Part shown: positions 54,391-64,000 of the stretch, one piece after another
How positions within the stretch are numbered: the first letter of the stretch is position 1
How the letters are laid out: every line of letters begins with the position of its first letter
Assembly: GCA_024449915.1 (NCBI GenBank)
Contig: JAMZAV010001988.1
Coordinates: 1-64,000, forward strand
DNA length: 64,000 nt
Reading direction: 5' to 3'
DNA from: Sweltsa coloradensis
Taxonomy: Eukaryota > Arthropoda > Insecta > Plecoptera > Chloroperlidae
Notes under the pieces: model-generated
Seen by the model: only the letters and a program-made list of their open reading frames with translations
What the model was told of the DNA's origin: nothing
Database searches by the model: none
Position numbers and translations under genes: made by a program

Positions 54391-55389
54391 CATAGGAACT
54401 ATTTTTAGTGGGGGGGGGGGGGGGTCAAAACTAAAGTTTTCCTACCCAGTGTTTGGGTGGGCAAAGCGGGAGTCGGGGCGAAGCCCAGCCGCAGGAGGTT
54501 TTTCACCGCAGGCGAGATTTTTTTTTACAGGTGCCCTTGATAGTGGCCTAAAACACGTATCAGGTGAATTTTAATTTGAATAAAGGTACATTTGAAGCTA
54601 ATATTGCATTGAAGATGATTACTTGACCGAAATCGGTCGACAGTCTGCTTGGAGTGAAAACACTGCACACATTATATAATGAGTATTAGTCTAAAATCAG
54701 ATGGCTTTGTCTAGTCTCGCAAACCACGTCACTAAACTGAATCTTTCTAAAAAATGTTATAGACAAAAATCTTCCTTTTTTGCAAAGCCCGACTGTAGTA
54801 AAAATCTTAAAAATCACCCAACAAGCTATTAGTTAGCAAATAACACCCATACCTGCTTGACTCCCCCACTGGGGGGGTCAAGCCAACAAGTGGGGGGTTT
54901 TCCCCCCCATCCCCCGTTCCTACCCCACTAGTGGTGCATTATGACCAAAACGGTTGACGCGTCCTTAATCCAAAAAAACCCCAAAACCGATTATTAGGCT
55001 GAATATAAGATGAACAAATTTTTCCCCAAAAAAATGAATTTGAAAAATAAAATATAATAAATAAATAATTGTTCATTATTTATTATTTTTCAGTTTTTCG
55101 TGATAGATAATCAATTAAATGGTTGTTTAAAATCATTTTGTTTATTTTTTTATCTCATTTTTATTTTTTAAATCAGTTTTAATGAATTTTTTTTACACCC
55201 CTTTTTCATCGAATAGCGCGCTATCGGCCAGTTCAACCTCTCCCAATAAGAATCCGACAAATAAAACAGCTCCTATTTTTAAGAATAGTGCTATTTGTCG
55301 ATTGTAAGACCGAAAAAACGCTATTTGCTACAGTTTAGCTTATTTGGTTACAAATAACTTTCTTATTTGTTGATTGTAATACCGGCCCT

Positions 55390-56015
55390 AAAAAGTAGGC
55401 ATACTGTTTTATACAACTTTAAATTTTTTTAAATTGGAATTTTATGGATTCCAAAAATACTATCTCCTCTTTATTAAAGAAGTAGGGAAATTTGGTGTTA
55501 GGTTGACTAATGTATGTGTCAGTTAATGTTATATACGCTGCCTTCTGCAGTTTACATTTTCCCAACGTGGTTCCTGTAATAATCACCTATAACGCATGGT
55601 GAACTCGAACTTTCAGATGGATGGTCCATCGAACATCGAACTTGTATAAAATATCGAACCGAACCTAAAATGAACTCGAACCGAACAAAGTAGTGATAAG
55701 TCTGGACCGGCACCTCCACCAAAGAAAGTATGTAACTTATGGACCTCCACCATCCAATTTTTTTATTTGTTTAATTTGTACCTGTAAATTGAGAATCATT
55801 TTTGACATGTCAAATAATGGGTGACTGCACACCACTACAATTTATTTTACTTCTAAATTTTTTTTCAATCGTACTTGGTTCGAAATTTTTAAGTTTGAGT
55901 TCGTATTCTTTTTAAGTTTGAGTTTGTAATCGAATTGAAAACGTTTGCACATCCCTACAGTGTTAAAACCATTATGCCTAGTTTATTAGGTTTTAATTTT
56001 CATCCTAATGCTATG
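55390..56015. other. No gene seen
   Basis: AT-rich. TCGAACCGAACCTAAAATGA-like words near 55,650 repeat locally. No exon is supported. Confidence 0.45.
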
Positions 56016-56066
56016 ACAATGTTTTGAGAGCTTACTATACCCTATAGTAAGCTCTCAAAACATTGT
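56016..56066. repeat. Perfect 24-bp palindrome arms, 3-base loop
   Basis: ACAATGTTTTGAGAGCTTAC(TATA) and its exact inverse complement separated by CCC. A second small stem (GGGCGACG/CGTCGCCC) follows at 56,099-56,116. Confidence 0.8.
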
Positions 56067-56399
56067 GGACATGTATATTTGCTAATAGCTTATATCAAGG
56101 GCGACGGTCGTCGCCCGGCAGACAAGCGCATGCGACTGCTTAGGCGACACGAACTCCAGCCCTATATACAGCTACGAGAGTTGGGGGGTTTCAGCTATCT
56201 GCACACGCCGCCCCGAAACAGTTACAAACTTGAAACTCGGTATATGACCTGGTATGTGGTCCATGACATACCAAAAAAAAAAATCAACCCGATCCGACAA
56301 CTCGTTCTGTGTTAAAAAAGGCTCTCAACATCGTCAAATTCCTTTCGGCTGGCTGGTGGCTGGGTGGGTGGGTGGCTGGCTGGCTGGCTGGCTAGCTAG

Positions 56400-57170
56400 T
56401 TCTCCGCGGAGATTAATTTAGCCTACAGAGAAAACGGTAAATCTTAGAACTATGAAACTTGGACCACACTTAGATGTACTTCAGACGCAGTGACGTTTGC
56501 TTTCAAAACCAAAATCGGGTAACAGGGACAGGAGAAAATCAAAATTTGGATGATAATCAAAACGCGTAATTACCAAGGCGTGGTAATTTGTACAAACTTG
56601 AAATTAAACATGCTATTAACCATATAAATATCTTGCGTCCAAAACACAAGGGGCTAAATTTGGGGATAACCATGGGCCCAAAAATGACAAAAAACATATC
56701 TGAACTTTAAGAAATGAATCATTCAAAGAAAACGCTACAACTGAGATGTTTCAAACGTGGAATACATTTTGATATCTCTCATTCTTTATCACTTTTGAAT
56801 ATGGAAAGCAAAATTGGGTAACGGGAACCGGAGAAAATCAAAATTATCAAAAGTAAGTAATTCCGTACTCTTATGAATAATACGCTATACTGAGAAAACG
56901 GTTCATCTTAGAACTTTGAAACTTGGGCCACATTTAGATGTACCTCATATAACCAAAACCGGGCAATTGGGACCGGGGAAAATCAAAATCAAAATCAAAA
57001 CGCGTAATTACTCAGGCGTAGTAATTTGTACAAGCTTGAAATTAAACATGCTCTTAACCATTATAAATATCTAGTGCTTAAAACACAAGGGGTATCTTTG
57101 GGGGGACCGTGGGCCCAAAAATGTCAAAAAACAACTTTGAACTTAACAAATTTAATCATTCAAGTCCATC
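56400..57170 (+). repeat. Two diverged direct repeats, about 460-470 bp apart
   Basis: Words such as GAGAAAACGGT, ATCTTAGAACT, CACATTTAGATGTAC, ACCGGGGAAAATC, GCGTAATTAC, GTAATTTGTACAA and AAACATGCT..TTAACCAT occur in the same order from 56,428 and again from about 56,890. No coding frame spans a unit. Confidence 0.6.
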
Positions 57171-57210
57171 ATTCACACCTTGATAGCAAACGAACAACAA
57201 AAAGATGTAA

Positions 57211-57667
57211 TATCCAACCAAATACAAAAATTTGTAAAAAAAAAAACGGCAGCCAAGCTCTCCTTCAAAAGTCTTCGGCTGTGAATGCTGTGAGATATAG
57301 AAGTTGAGCCAAGCTTTTTATTCTTTCTCCCTAGTTTCGCTTTGAAAATAAGTAAGATCATTTCGCCTGTTGACGAGCGCCAAGCCAACGATTTTTGTGG
57401 TAAAAAAGTAAAATTTTTAAACTCGAATGGCCAATAATTTTTTTATGATTTCGAGTTAAAAAATTTTACTTTTTTACCACAAAAATCGTTGGCTTGGCGC
57501 TCGTCAACAGGCGAAATGATCTTTCTTATTTTCAAAACGAAACCAGGGAGAAAGAATTAAAAGCTTGGCTCAACTTCTATATTTCACAGAAGTCACAGCC
57601 GAAGACTTTTGAAGGAGAGCTTGGCTGCCGTTTTTTTTTTTATACAAATTTTTGTATTTGGTTGGAT
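57211..57667. repeat. Large inverted repeat, arms of about 200-220 bp
   Basis: The left arm 57,211-57,413 (ATCCAACCAAATAC ... TAAAATTTTTAAACTCGA) and the right arm 57,446-57,667 are inverse complements with few mismatches, including GGCAGCCAAGCTCTCCTTC and GACGAGCGCCAAGCCAACG. The loop is about 30 bases. The left copy has a variable A run. A single arm occurs near 5.33 kb. Confidence 0.8.
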
Positions 57668-57724
57668 TATGTATACCATCAACTGACTACGAATAAATAA
57701 TTGAACATAAAACAAATGTTTGCA

Positions 57725-57800
57725 ATGTTGAAAGGGTTTTACAACTGCCTCCTAGATGTTCAACGAGGAGCCACGACGAACATCTATAGGAGGCAGTGGG
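57725..57800. repeat. Short hairpin
   Basis: CTGCCTCCTAGATGTTC and GAACATCTATAGGAGGCAG form a near-perfect stem around GTTCAACGAGGAGCCACGAC-like loop sequence. Confidence 0.55.
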
Positions 57801-58099
57801 TATCACACTGGGGTCGCCGCAAACTAACTCCAGTGTTTGATTACGTTCGGCAGTGAGATAAACGAATGTGCGAATGATCAGTACAATACAAATTGCCAAA
57901 CACAATCGCGGGTTGGATGTGTATGGTACTGAGCATGCGCACATTCGTTCTGCTCCTTCCCATTGTAACCAAAAACTGTAGTTATATTGGCGGAGACTCC
58001 AGTGTAATACCACCTTTTAATATCTACAGGTTAATACAAAATGAAATGCCAACGATCACATCATGGATTTATAAATAGTGGACTACCGTTGGTATGGTA

Positions 58100-58940
58100 C
58101 TGAAGGCGTAGCTCTGGTCGGCGGTGTATACAAGTTAGCATTTCAGATCGGCAGACATTTTGATTGTTTACTTTCATTCATTTCGCATGGTAACCAAGGT
58201 AGCCTAGGGCCTACCACAGTTCATGGTGGCAAAGATTAACCTCATGGTAGTGACCTAGCTTGTTCATGACAATCAACATGGCCGATCAAGCACAGATTGG
58301 AGGTAAACGATCGTGGATGTGCTGTTCCATTTTAGAAAGACCTCCTCCTCCTCCAGCTCCATGATCACATGACACAGATCGACCACAGACTGCTTGCACT
58401 AAAGGCTCATTGAAATAAACAGCTTGTGAAAGCTTCGTCTCTTGCTCGGCCTGTCCATGTGCACAGTGCTGGTTGTTATCTTGTCTGTTGCCATGATTGG
58501 CCACTGGAACGCTCTAGCGCTAGTGTACCTCCCGAGTCCCGCGGTTACGATTATGAATGATATCATTATTGCTTGCTTTTGCCAGACTTTAAGATATGGA
58601 TGAGCTGTTCTTTATTATGGTTTACTGAGTTTTGTAAGTGTAATGGTGTATTATTAATTCATATGTATGAAGTTAAACAAAATAATGCGCTCTAGATAGG
58701 GTGTAGAATAGCGGCAGCGCTACCAATTGCGCCCCAGTGACAAATGGTCCGATTAAAAAATTCATTGAAAATGACTGCCTTATAAATCACAAAATTTAAC
58801 CAAAAGCTGAAATTAAAATGTGAATAAATCTTTGATCTAAAACGATTGTAACACCAATAATAGTTCCTTTTGTAAAGGTTAAAGAATAATCATATAGATC
58901 TTTGCATTGATACAAAACTTGTGTTATTTAAATGAGAAAA
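58100..58940. other. Region 3' of the protease gene, no other gene seen
   Basis: A reverse-strand AATAAA lies at 58,611-58,616, about 340 bases after the protease stop, and could be its poly(A) signal. A 72-codon reverse frame at 58,286-58,504 has no recognised domain. Confidence 0.4.
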
Positions 58941-58951
58941 TTATTCAAAGT

Positions 58952-59311
58952 CTACAAAAGATCATTTTCTTGTATCCAAGTGATGTACTGAGAAACCATA
59001 GTAAATGCAGTGTAGAGCTGGGAGAAGCAGGGGGATCTGTCTTCAAAGGGCTTGAAGGCGATGCTGACTATGCCTCGTAGGTAGTACTTGTTAGTGCCAT
59101 TGTGGACAAACACCAGCCCTCCGCCAGAATCTCCCCCACAGACGCTTAAGCTCCGGTTCACATAACCGGCGCAGATCTTGTCCGTGCCCAGTAGACTCTG
59201 TTGAAGTGGTGGGATCGCGTCGATACAAGTGCTTGAGGGCTCATAAGGCAGGTTCAGGTACTTGAGGGAGTCACTTTGTACTCCCTGCTCGGTAAAGCCC
59301 CAGCCAGCCAC
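58952..59311 (-). CDS. Protease last exon: Ser active site and stop
   Basis: Acceptor CCTTGTTTCAG, phase 0 start giving VAGWGFTEQG. Residues NRSLSVCGGDSGGGLVF hold the catalytic Ser (59,126-59,128) with Ser at the S1 base and an extra Gly in GGG, both typical of ModSP-type proteases and not of digestive trypsins. Cysteines in STCIDA, KICAGY, VCGG and SPCFSQ are the expected pairs. It ends WIQENDLL and stop. Confidence 0.9.
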   Translation of the reverse strand: MAGWGFTEQGVQSDSLKYLNLPYEPSSTCIDAIPPLQQSLLGTDKICAGYVNRSLSVCGGDSGGGLVFVHNGTNKYYLRGIVSIAFKPFEDRSPCFSQLYTAFTMVSQYITWIQENDLL

Positions 59312-62300
59312 CTGAAACAAGGACACTCATCTTTCACATCGTCCGCACAATCTGTTACAAGAACTGGCCAGTATGTGATATTCCTGGGACGAGGTGTGGA
59401 ACCAGAATTACATATTAAATGATTGAACTCTGTGCAGCCAACTAGTCAATAATCACATCCATTTATTCTGAACCGGAAATACGGTCGATAGTGAGCTACT
59501 GCTCTAGTCAGATCAACAACACCAGTGTATAGTCAAGTACAAGAGCACTTCCGGTAGACGGGAGCATACGGCAGTTACCATTGGAGTTTTTAAGGCACGA
59601 AGTATATGATTCTCTCACTCAGATTGAGATAAATGACTTTGCAAGTAACTATATCCGTCGCTACCTTATACCTTGGAGTCAAAGGATGGTGACCCTTATT
59701 CTGAACTATATAAGAAGTGTAGAATTCACCACAATGAACTAAGTTTTGATTTATTTTATATTTACTACCAATTTGAGTATCTGCTTACACGTAAATAAAT
59801 TTCTATTGACCTGAAAAGTGCTTTTCTGTGGTCTTTTTTCCCAAGGTTTCATTCCTTCATGTAGAGTAACTTTTGTTTTGATGTTGAGATAGCTAGATTA
59901 AAAGACAATTATCCACTATTCCCAAATGGACGAAACGCGTCGAAGATTAATGAATATTTATTTTGAATTGTGCAACAATCATCATCTTCAGGTGAAAAGT
60001 TATTTGTATTTTGGATAAAAACTTCTTTTGCAACCTGTGACATTGTCACCGAGTTACCTAGCCGATTTGGCTTTAGGTTCTATAAGCACGTTTTATTGTT
60101 TCTGTACATCGTATTATTGAGCGTGCTCCTGACGAGAATACACAGAGCCTACTTACAACTCCAACAGATCCAGATTTTAGTTGGTCTTTCTCCAGAGTGT
60201 TGTCCCAATCAACGCAGATAAGGTTAGTCTGTAGGTTAATGTCGAACGGGGCCTCCAGACGTAGCAAGCCGATGTCGTAGGCAAAGTCAGCGTTTCGTCC
60301 TCGGAACGTGGCGTGTATCACAACCTCGGAGACGTTCCTCTTCTGTACGGAAGGTTCGGGGTCGTCCCAGGCGCGGAGGATCTTGCCGGAAACCACCTTG
60401 TACAGACCTGCATCTTTCTGGGTCTGATTTGATGTACTCCAGAAACAGTGCGCGGCTGAAATATCAACACATTGCCGCAATTAAACGTTTTGTTGTGACT
60501 TGTTCATAACAACATAAATAAAATAAATAAATAAATCAATTGTATTTAGAGTCTACCCACTCAGTTGTATAACTGATTTTCAGTGGGGGACAGTAAATCA
60601 AAGCGACTAAGCCTACCCTGCAGGCCCCGACGCAATCGACGAGTGAGCGATAACAACAGTCTGTATATGCTGAGAATCGTAGGCAACATGCCCCAAAACC
60701 GATATTCTCCCATTAATTAAATAATGAAATAAATAAATCCGTATTTAGAGTCTACCCACTCAGTCACGTCAGTTGGGGACAGTAAACCAAAGTGACCAAG
60801 CAAACCCTGCAGGCTCCATTTCGCTATTCCTCCTAATAGGTGTACAACACGATTTGTAAAACAATAACACTTTTTAAAATAAAGATCAAACTGGATGAAT
60901 AGAGTAGAGTAGAGTAATTTATTCGCTTGACCAATACATAGTATAAGTATACACACATTATCCTCTTGTGAGAGAGATAGTAGAGTGAAGTGAATAATTC
61001 TTAATAATAACATAGGTTATAAAATGTACATTAACATGTAGGCTTAGTGAAAATTATCAAAACTAGGCCTAAATCTAATAAATAATAATTTGTATAAAAA
61101 TAATAGCTAATAAATATATATACAATATAAAAAGTATGCGACACATATCATGGACTTGAAAGATCTAAAAGATAAAACACCTAACTTCCCCTCTCGCAGG
61201 ACTTAGTATCATGCAATCAAAATTATAAATTTATCCAACAAACGAACTAAACCTTGATAAAACACTTCTTCGGACACTTTATTTATAATATTTTAATTGG
61301 ATAATGCTCCTATTTTGTAATTTGTCCTTCACAGTGTACTCAAATTCTCTTCAGGAGGGATTGGTTCACAGGTGACGGAAGTTCTTCTGCGCTTTACCAC
61401 CTCCATTTGCCACGCACAGGTAAAGTAGAAAAGAGGGGAAATTAATATTTAATTGACTTTGGTTAGGCTCAAGTGTAGCCTACAGTTAATAATATAGGAT
61501 TTAATTGAATAAATGAATGAAATGAATTTTTTATGAGTGTAATGGGAGTTACAAAGATTTTTAAGATGAGGAGCACGAAGATAAGGAAAGAACTAGGAGC
61601 AGAGAGTTTAAACTTAAGCTAGGGAAAGAATGGCTGAGGTGGTTTGGACACATGAAGAGGATGCAGTAGGACAAGATTCCAAAGATGCAGTATGAACAAG
61701 ACGCAGGAAACAAACAGAGAAAAAGAGGGAGGCCCAGACTGAGATCGGAAGAAGTTATAGCAAAGGATTTGAAAAGGAGAAATGCAGCTTGGGAAAAGAT
61801 TAACCAGGAAAGATGGTGGGGAGAACGAAAAATATGGCAAAAACTGGTGGAGGTCGCTGAGTAAAAAGAGAGTGCAGATGAAGAAAAATATGATGTGGGA
61901 GAGGCGTCAGGCATGGCTAGCCGGATTTGATAAGCCCGGGGAGCCCAGAATGTGGTGGAAACCTCCCACCCCCTACCCGACTTTGTTGGAAATAGGATTC
62001 GATATAAATAAAAGAAAATAATACATTTACATTATAATTTGTAAATGTAAGTGATTATGGTAAGAGGGGGTGGGGGTTAGGGGGATGGGTGGAGACGAGG
62101 TAAATATTATTTAGTGAGATTTATGTCTTCAAAGTTCTTCAGGGTTGAAATGAAACCGCTACTTGACGGAGGCAACTCATGCGTGATGGACGGACATTCA
62201 GGATATGAACTTAGCTTCCTGGTGTAACAGTGATGAAGAGTATGTTGACAAGATGAATGAATGCATTAAGACTCGCTCCGCCTCAAACTTTCTTTCTTAC

Positions 62301-63916
62301 CAGAAACGACAACCTGGGGTTTTATAAGGCTTCCGCCACAGAGCTGTACCGTAGTTCCAGAGTCGGGCAGTACCTCGTAGATTCCAACGTGCCAGGGGAA
62401 CTCCCCGATCTTCCCGAACGGGCCCCTGGAGATAAGCGGCTGGACGTCGTTGATGATGCGTTTCCCACAGTCTGGGAACAGAAACCACACTAAGAGCACA
62501 CACTAGTATCTTTAGTAGTACACATCATCAAGTGTGGAGATATTCCCGAATTTCGTGAATCACCGCACTAATACAAAACGATTTAAACTGAGTTGTACAC
62601 CTTTATTCTGCATCGCCGTCCGGGCTTGAGTGTTGTATTTGCAATGATGACCACTGGATGATGACGCTAAGGCTTCATTGATTTATGTAAATTATTTAAC
62701 TTTTTTAAATCTTTATACAATCAAATCTTTGATGTACAAAGTCAACGTGACTGTCAAATTATATTTGGTTAGTAAACTTTATATTTTTAGATTCATACAT
62801 ATGACGACTTCATCTTTAGCAAATTAGGAAAGCAGCCCATTTCATGACAATATGCGTTTTATAAAGGTCCTACTATAGTGGCGTACGTAAGCCTTCTTAA
62901 TTTCAGGTAAACAATAGAATCACAATTTGAGCAGAGAACAGAAACGCATTAAAACTTCTACGCTAATGACACACACAACATGCGCACGTTCAGCAGTCCC
63001 AAAGATCCTTCCAGTTAATTCCTCTGCTTTGCAGTTGTTTGTTTGAATGTTTGTCTATAGTTTACAAGTTTAGAAATAACTTTATTTAAGTAGTATTCTT
63101 GGACTCAACACTAACCTGGATGGCAGGTGAAGACTGGACGGTTCCACTTGCCTCGTCTGAGACAGGTGACCTTCCTATAGCTGACACTTGTAGGAACCGC
63201 AAACCCTGGCTTGCAAGCTAGGCGAGCCTCTGTTGCAATCGGATGTGGCTGGCTGCAGTTAACTGTCTCGCCCGCATAGGGAGCAGGATATGTTCACAGA
63301 ACTGGGAGGTAAGCGGGGCACTTTGTGAAATGGGGCACTAAACAAGAAACAAAGTCTGTCTCACTACCTGTCAGCTGTGGTTGACTGAAGCTGCTGTCTC
63401 GCCTGCCAAGGAGCAGGATATCAGCACTGACAGGGAGGTCAGCAGCAGAGGACATGGCTGTTAATAAAATATTTAAAAACAATGATTCTAAAGCTTTTTA
63501 CAGTTTTTTCACCTGCTTGCCAGTGCTTGCACTAATCAACCACTTGATTTAAAATGTCATTACTCATCTTTGGAAGGTTTAAAACTTGGTTAACTGAATG
63601 TTCAATGAAGCCTGATTACCGGTACTAGGTATTCTTCGATTTTTTAAACTAGTTGTTTCTTCCCATTGTTTACAATTTTGTTCGCGATTATCGTAAAGTT
63701 TGTCTAGTAATGAAATGTTTTAAAGCTAAGAAATAACGTTCTGTAGTGTTCTTGGACTCGAACACAAACCTGGTAAGCAGGTGAAGACTGGACGGTTCCA
63801 CGTTCCACTTCTGCGACAGGTGACCTTCCTATATCTGACACTTGTATGAGCCGCAAACCCTGGCTTGCAAGCTAGACGAGCCTCAGTCCCGATCTCATGT
63901 GGTTGATTGCAGTTAA
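58952..63916 (-). CDS. Modular serine protease (CCP-CCP-trypsin fold), 3' part of gene
   Basis: Five exons on the - strand with consistent GT-AG borders: 63,770-63,916 and 63,116-63,262 (CCP modules), then 62,301-62,471, 60,157-60,455 and 58,952-59,311 (protease domain, stop). Phases run 1,1,1,0. The linker CHPDCGKRII leads to QPLISRGPFG and GEFPWHVGIYE; the triad is AAHCF (His), YDIGLLRL (Asp) and GGDSGGG (Ser). Residue 189 (chymotrypsin numbering, six before the Ser) is Ser, implying chymotrypsin-like specificity, and the likely activation cut is after Leu in QPL/ISRG. These features match arthropod ModSP and Limulus factor C, initiators of Toll/melanization or coagulation cascades that autoactivate. 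It is extracellular. Signal peptide, LDLa and other N-terminal modules lie beyond the window. Confidence 0.85.
60157..60455 (-). CDS. Protease exon: His and Asp active sites
   Basis: Acceptor GTTGATATTTCAG; the first two bases complete the Ala of SAAHCF. His is at 60,448-60,450 and Asp at 60,274-60,276 (FAYDIGLLRLEAPF). Potential N-glycosylation sites are NQT and NVS. It ends SVGV at donor GTAAGT in phase 0, so the join reads GVVAGWG. Confidence 0.9.
60525..60850 (+). repeat. Two copies of a dispersed repeat in a protease intron
   Basis: 60,525-60,650 and 60,722-60,830 share AAATAAATAAAT, GTATTTAGAGTCTACCCACT, GGGGACAGTAAA and CCCTGCAGGC. The inverse copy is at 21,425-21,515. The first copy runs into GACGAGTGAGCG. 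Confidence 0.6.
61560..62030 (+). mobile_element. LINE C-terminus and 3' UTR in a protease intron
   Basis: Translation in shifted frames gives KEWLRWFGHMKRMQ, KRGRPRLRSEEVIAKDLKRR and AWEKINQERWW, the standard C-terminal tail after RT in RTE/I-like LINEs (LRWFGHV.RM, RGRPR.RW). It is followed by a 3' UTR, GGGGAGCCCAGAATGTGG and ACCCGACTTTGTTGGAAAT, the sequence also found alone at 35.7 and 46.8 kb. Confidence 0.75.
62301..62471 (-). CDS. Protease exon: activation region
   Basis: Acceptor TTTCTGTTCCCAG; starts DCGKRIINDVQPLISRG, then GKIGEFPWHVGIYEVL and CGGSLIKPQVVVS, donor GTAAGA in phase 1. The Cys in DCGK is the usual link of the heavy chain to the protease domain. QPLISRG aligns with the activation site of ModSP-type enzymes (Leu at P1). 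IIND could be read as an alternative N-terminus but is poorly spaced from GEFPW. Confidence 0.85.
63116..63262 (-). CDS. CCP (sushi) exon, C-terminal module
   Basis: 147 bases, phase 1-1, donor CATCCAG then GTTAGT, acceptor GGCGAGACAG. It encodes VNCSQPHPIATEARLACKPG, FAVPTSVSYRKVTCLRRGKW and FTCHP: four cysteines, the Trp and the Pro of a compact CCP. It joins DCGK of the protease exon. Confidence 0.85.
63340..63450 (-). pseudogene. Remnant of a third CCP exon start
   Basis: On the - strand, GCGAGACAGCAGCTTCAGTC followed by AACCACAGCTGACAGG keeps the acceptor and the NQPQ-like start of a CCP exon but breaks off at GTAGTGAGAC. Flanks match those of the two intact CCP exons (CAGTGCTGATATCCTGC), so it is a truncated duplicate. 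Confidence 0.5.
63480..63769. other. Intron between CCP exons
   Basis: AT-rich. Its left part carries sequence similar to that between 63,060 and 63,110 (AGAAATAAC, TTCTTGGACTC), the other edge of the tandem duplication. Confidence 0.5.
63770..63916 (-). CDS. CCP (sushi) exon, N-terminal of the two seen
   Basis: 147 bases, phase 1-1, acceptor TTGCGGGCGAGACAG, encoding VNCNQPHEIGTEARLACKPG, FAAHTSVRYRKVTCRRSGTW and FTCLP. About 80 percent of residues match the other module, and the flanking introns match too, so the two exons come from a tandem duplication of about 650 bp. The donor is CCAG then GTTTGT, weaker than in the other copy; it still gives a phase 1 join. Confidence 0.8.
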
Positions 63917-64000
63917 CTGTCTCGCCCGCAAAGAAGCAGGATATCAGCACTGACGGCAGCTATTATAAACAAGAAACACAGTCAGTCTCACCACCTTTGC

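Larger units (their letters stand above)
53180..55388. mobile_element. PIF/Harbinger-like element, 2.2 kb, non-autonomous
   Basis: The TIR GGGCCGGTATTACAATCAAC (continuing AAATAA) at 53,180 and its inverse complement ending TAATACCGGCCC at 55,388. TAA on both sides (53,177-53,179 and 55,389-55,391) is the 3-bp duplication typical of PIF/Harbinger. Inside are a tRNA-derived SINE (53,440-53,760) and a GC-rich repeat (54,060-54,390) as passengers. No transposase or Myb-like frame is seen. Confidence 0.75.

Noticed and set aside
54081..54395. 104-codon frame rich in Asp and Arg
   Set aside because: Lies in a dispersed GC-rich repeat; other copies break the frame.
57687..58013. 108-codon reverse frame and an Arg-rich + reading at 57,740-57,840 resembling a transposase tail
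   Set aside because: The similarity is only a few Trp/Arg residues in a hairpin; no conserved DDE residues are seen.
58286..58504. Reverse frame with a Gly run downstream of the protease
   Set aside because: No recognised domain, non-ATG start, and a competing reading in another frame. Not supported.
1..64000. Horizontal transfer or a bacterial operon
   Set aside because: No prokaryotic-type gene is present; all supported coding sequence is intron-split and of animal families, and the rest is eukaryotic transposons.

Overview
The window is eukaryotic and animal-like. Coding sequence is split into short exons with GT-AG borders and matching intron phases, and most of the remaining DNA is AT-rich, transposon-filled and scattered with GGCCTA words. 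The best-resolved gene is a CCP (sushi) plus chymotrypsin-fold protease of the modular serine protease (ModSP) / Limulus factor C type. With C-type lectin and CCP-like secreted proteins next to it, this points to an arthropod. The taxon below that level cannot be read from the sequence. I see no bacterial genes, CRISPR, rRNA or convincing functional tRNA.

Layout. 1-26 kb has no gene I can support: AT-rich filler, a decayed non-LTR retrotransposon (about 7.25-11.46 kb, + strand), tRNA-derived elements, a 1.36-kb hAT-like element with a perfect 8-bp target duplication, and many copies of a repeat family ending in GGATGAGC. One possible orphan exon lies at 22.9 kb (- strand). The first 11.4 kb has inflated homopolymers and may be poorly polished assembly.

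26.3-48.0 kb is a direct tandem segmental duplication of about 10.4 kb. Both units carry, in the same order on the - strand, a signal-peptide exon, a terminal CCP-like exon with stop codon, and two exons of a C-type lectin domain (CTLD). The signal-peptide and CCP-like exons join in phase 0 to give a secreted protein of about 106 aa. The CTLD exons need a preceding exon ending in phase 1, so they appear to be a separate gene whose 5' part is unresolved. Comparing the units dates insertions: a Tc1/mariner-like element, a hAT-like element and a TTAA-flanked element each sit in one unit with the empty site in the other. Unit 1's CCP-like gene has a C-terminal frameshift and an insertion between its stop and the poly(A) signal.

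48-58.5 kb is again repeats: a 2.2-kb Harbinger-like element, a tRNA-derived SINE, and several long hairpins. 58.9-63.9 kb (- strand) holds the 3' part of the modular protease: two CCP exons, three protease exons with the complete His-Asp-Ser triad, and a stop. Its 5' part lies beyond the right edge.

Together the coding content looks like an innate-immunity or recognition cluster: an initiating protease next to duplicated small secreted CCP-like and lectin genes. The functional link is inference from families and proximity only.
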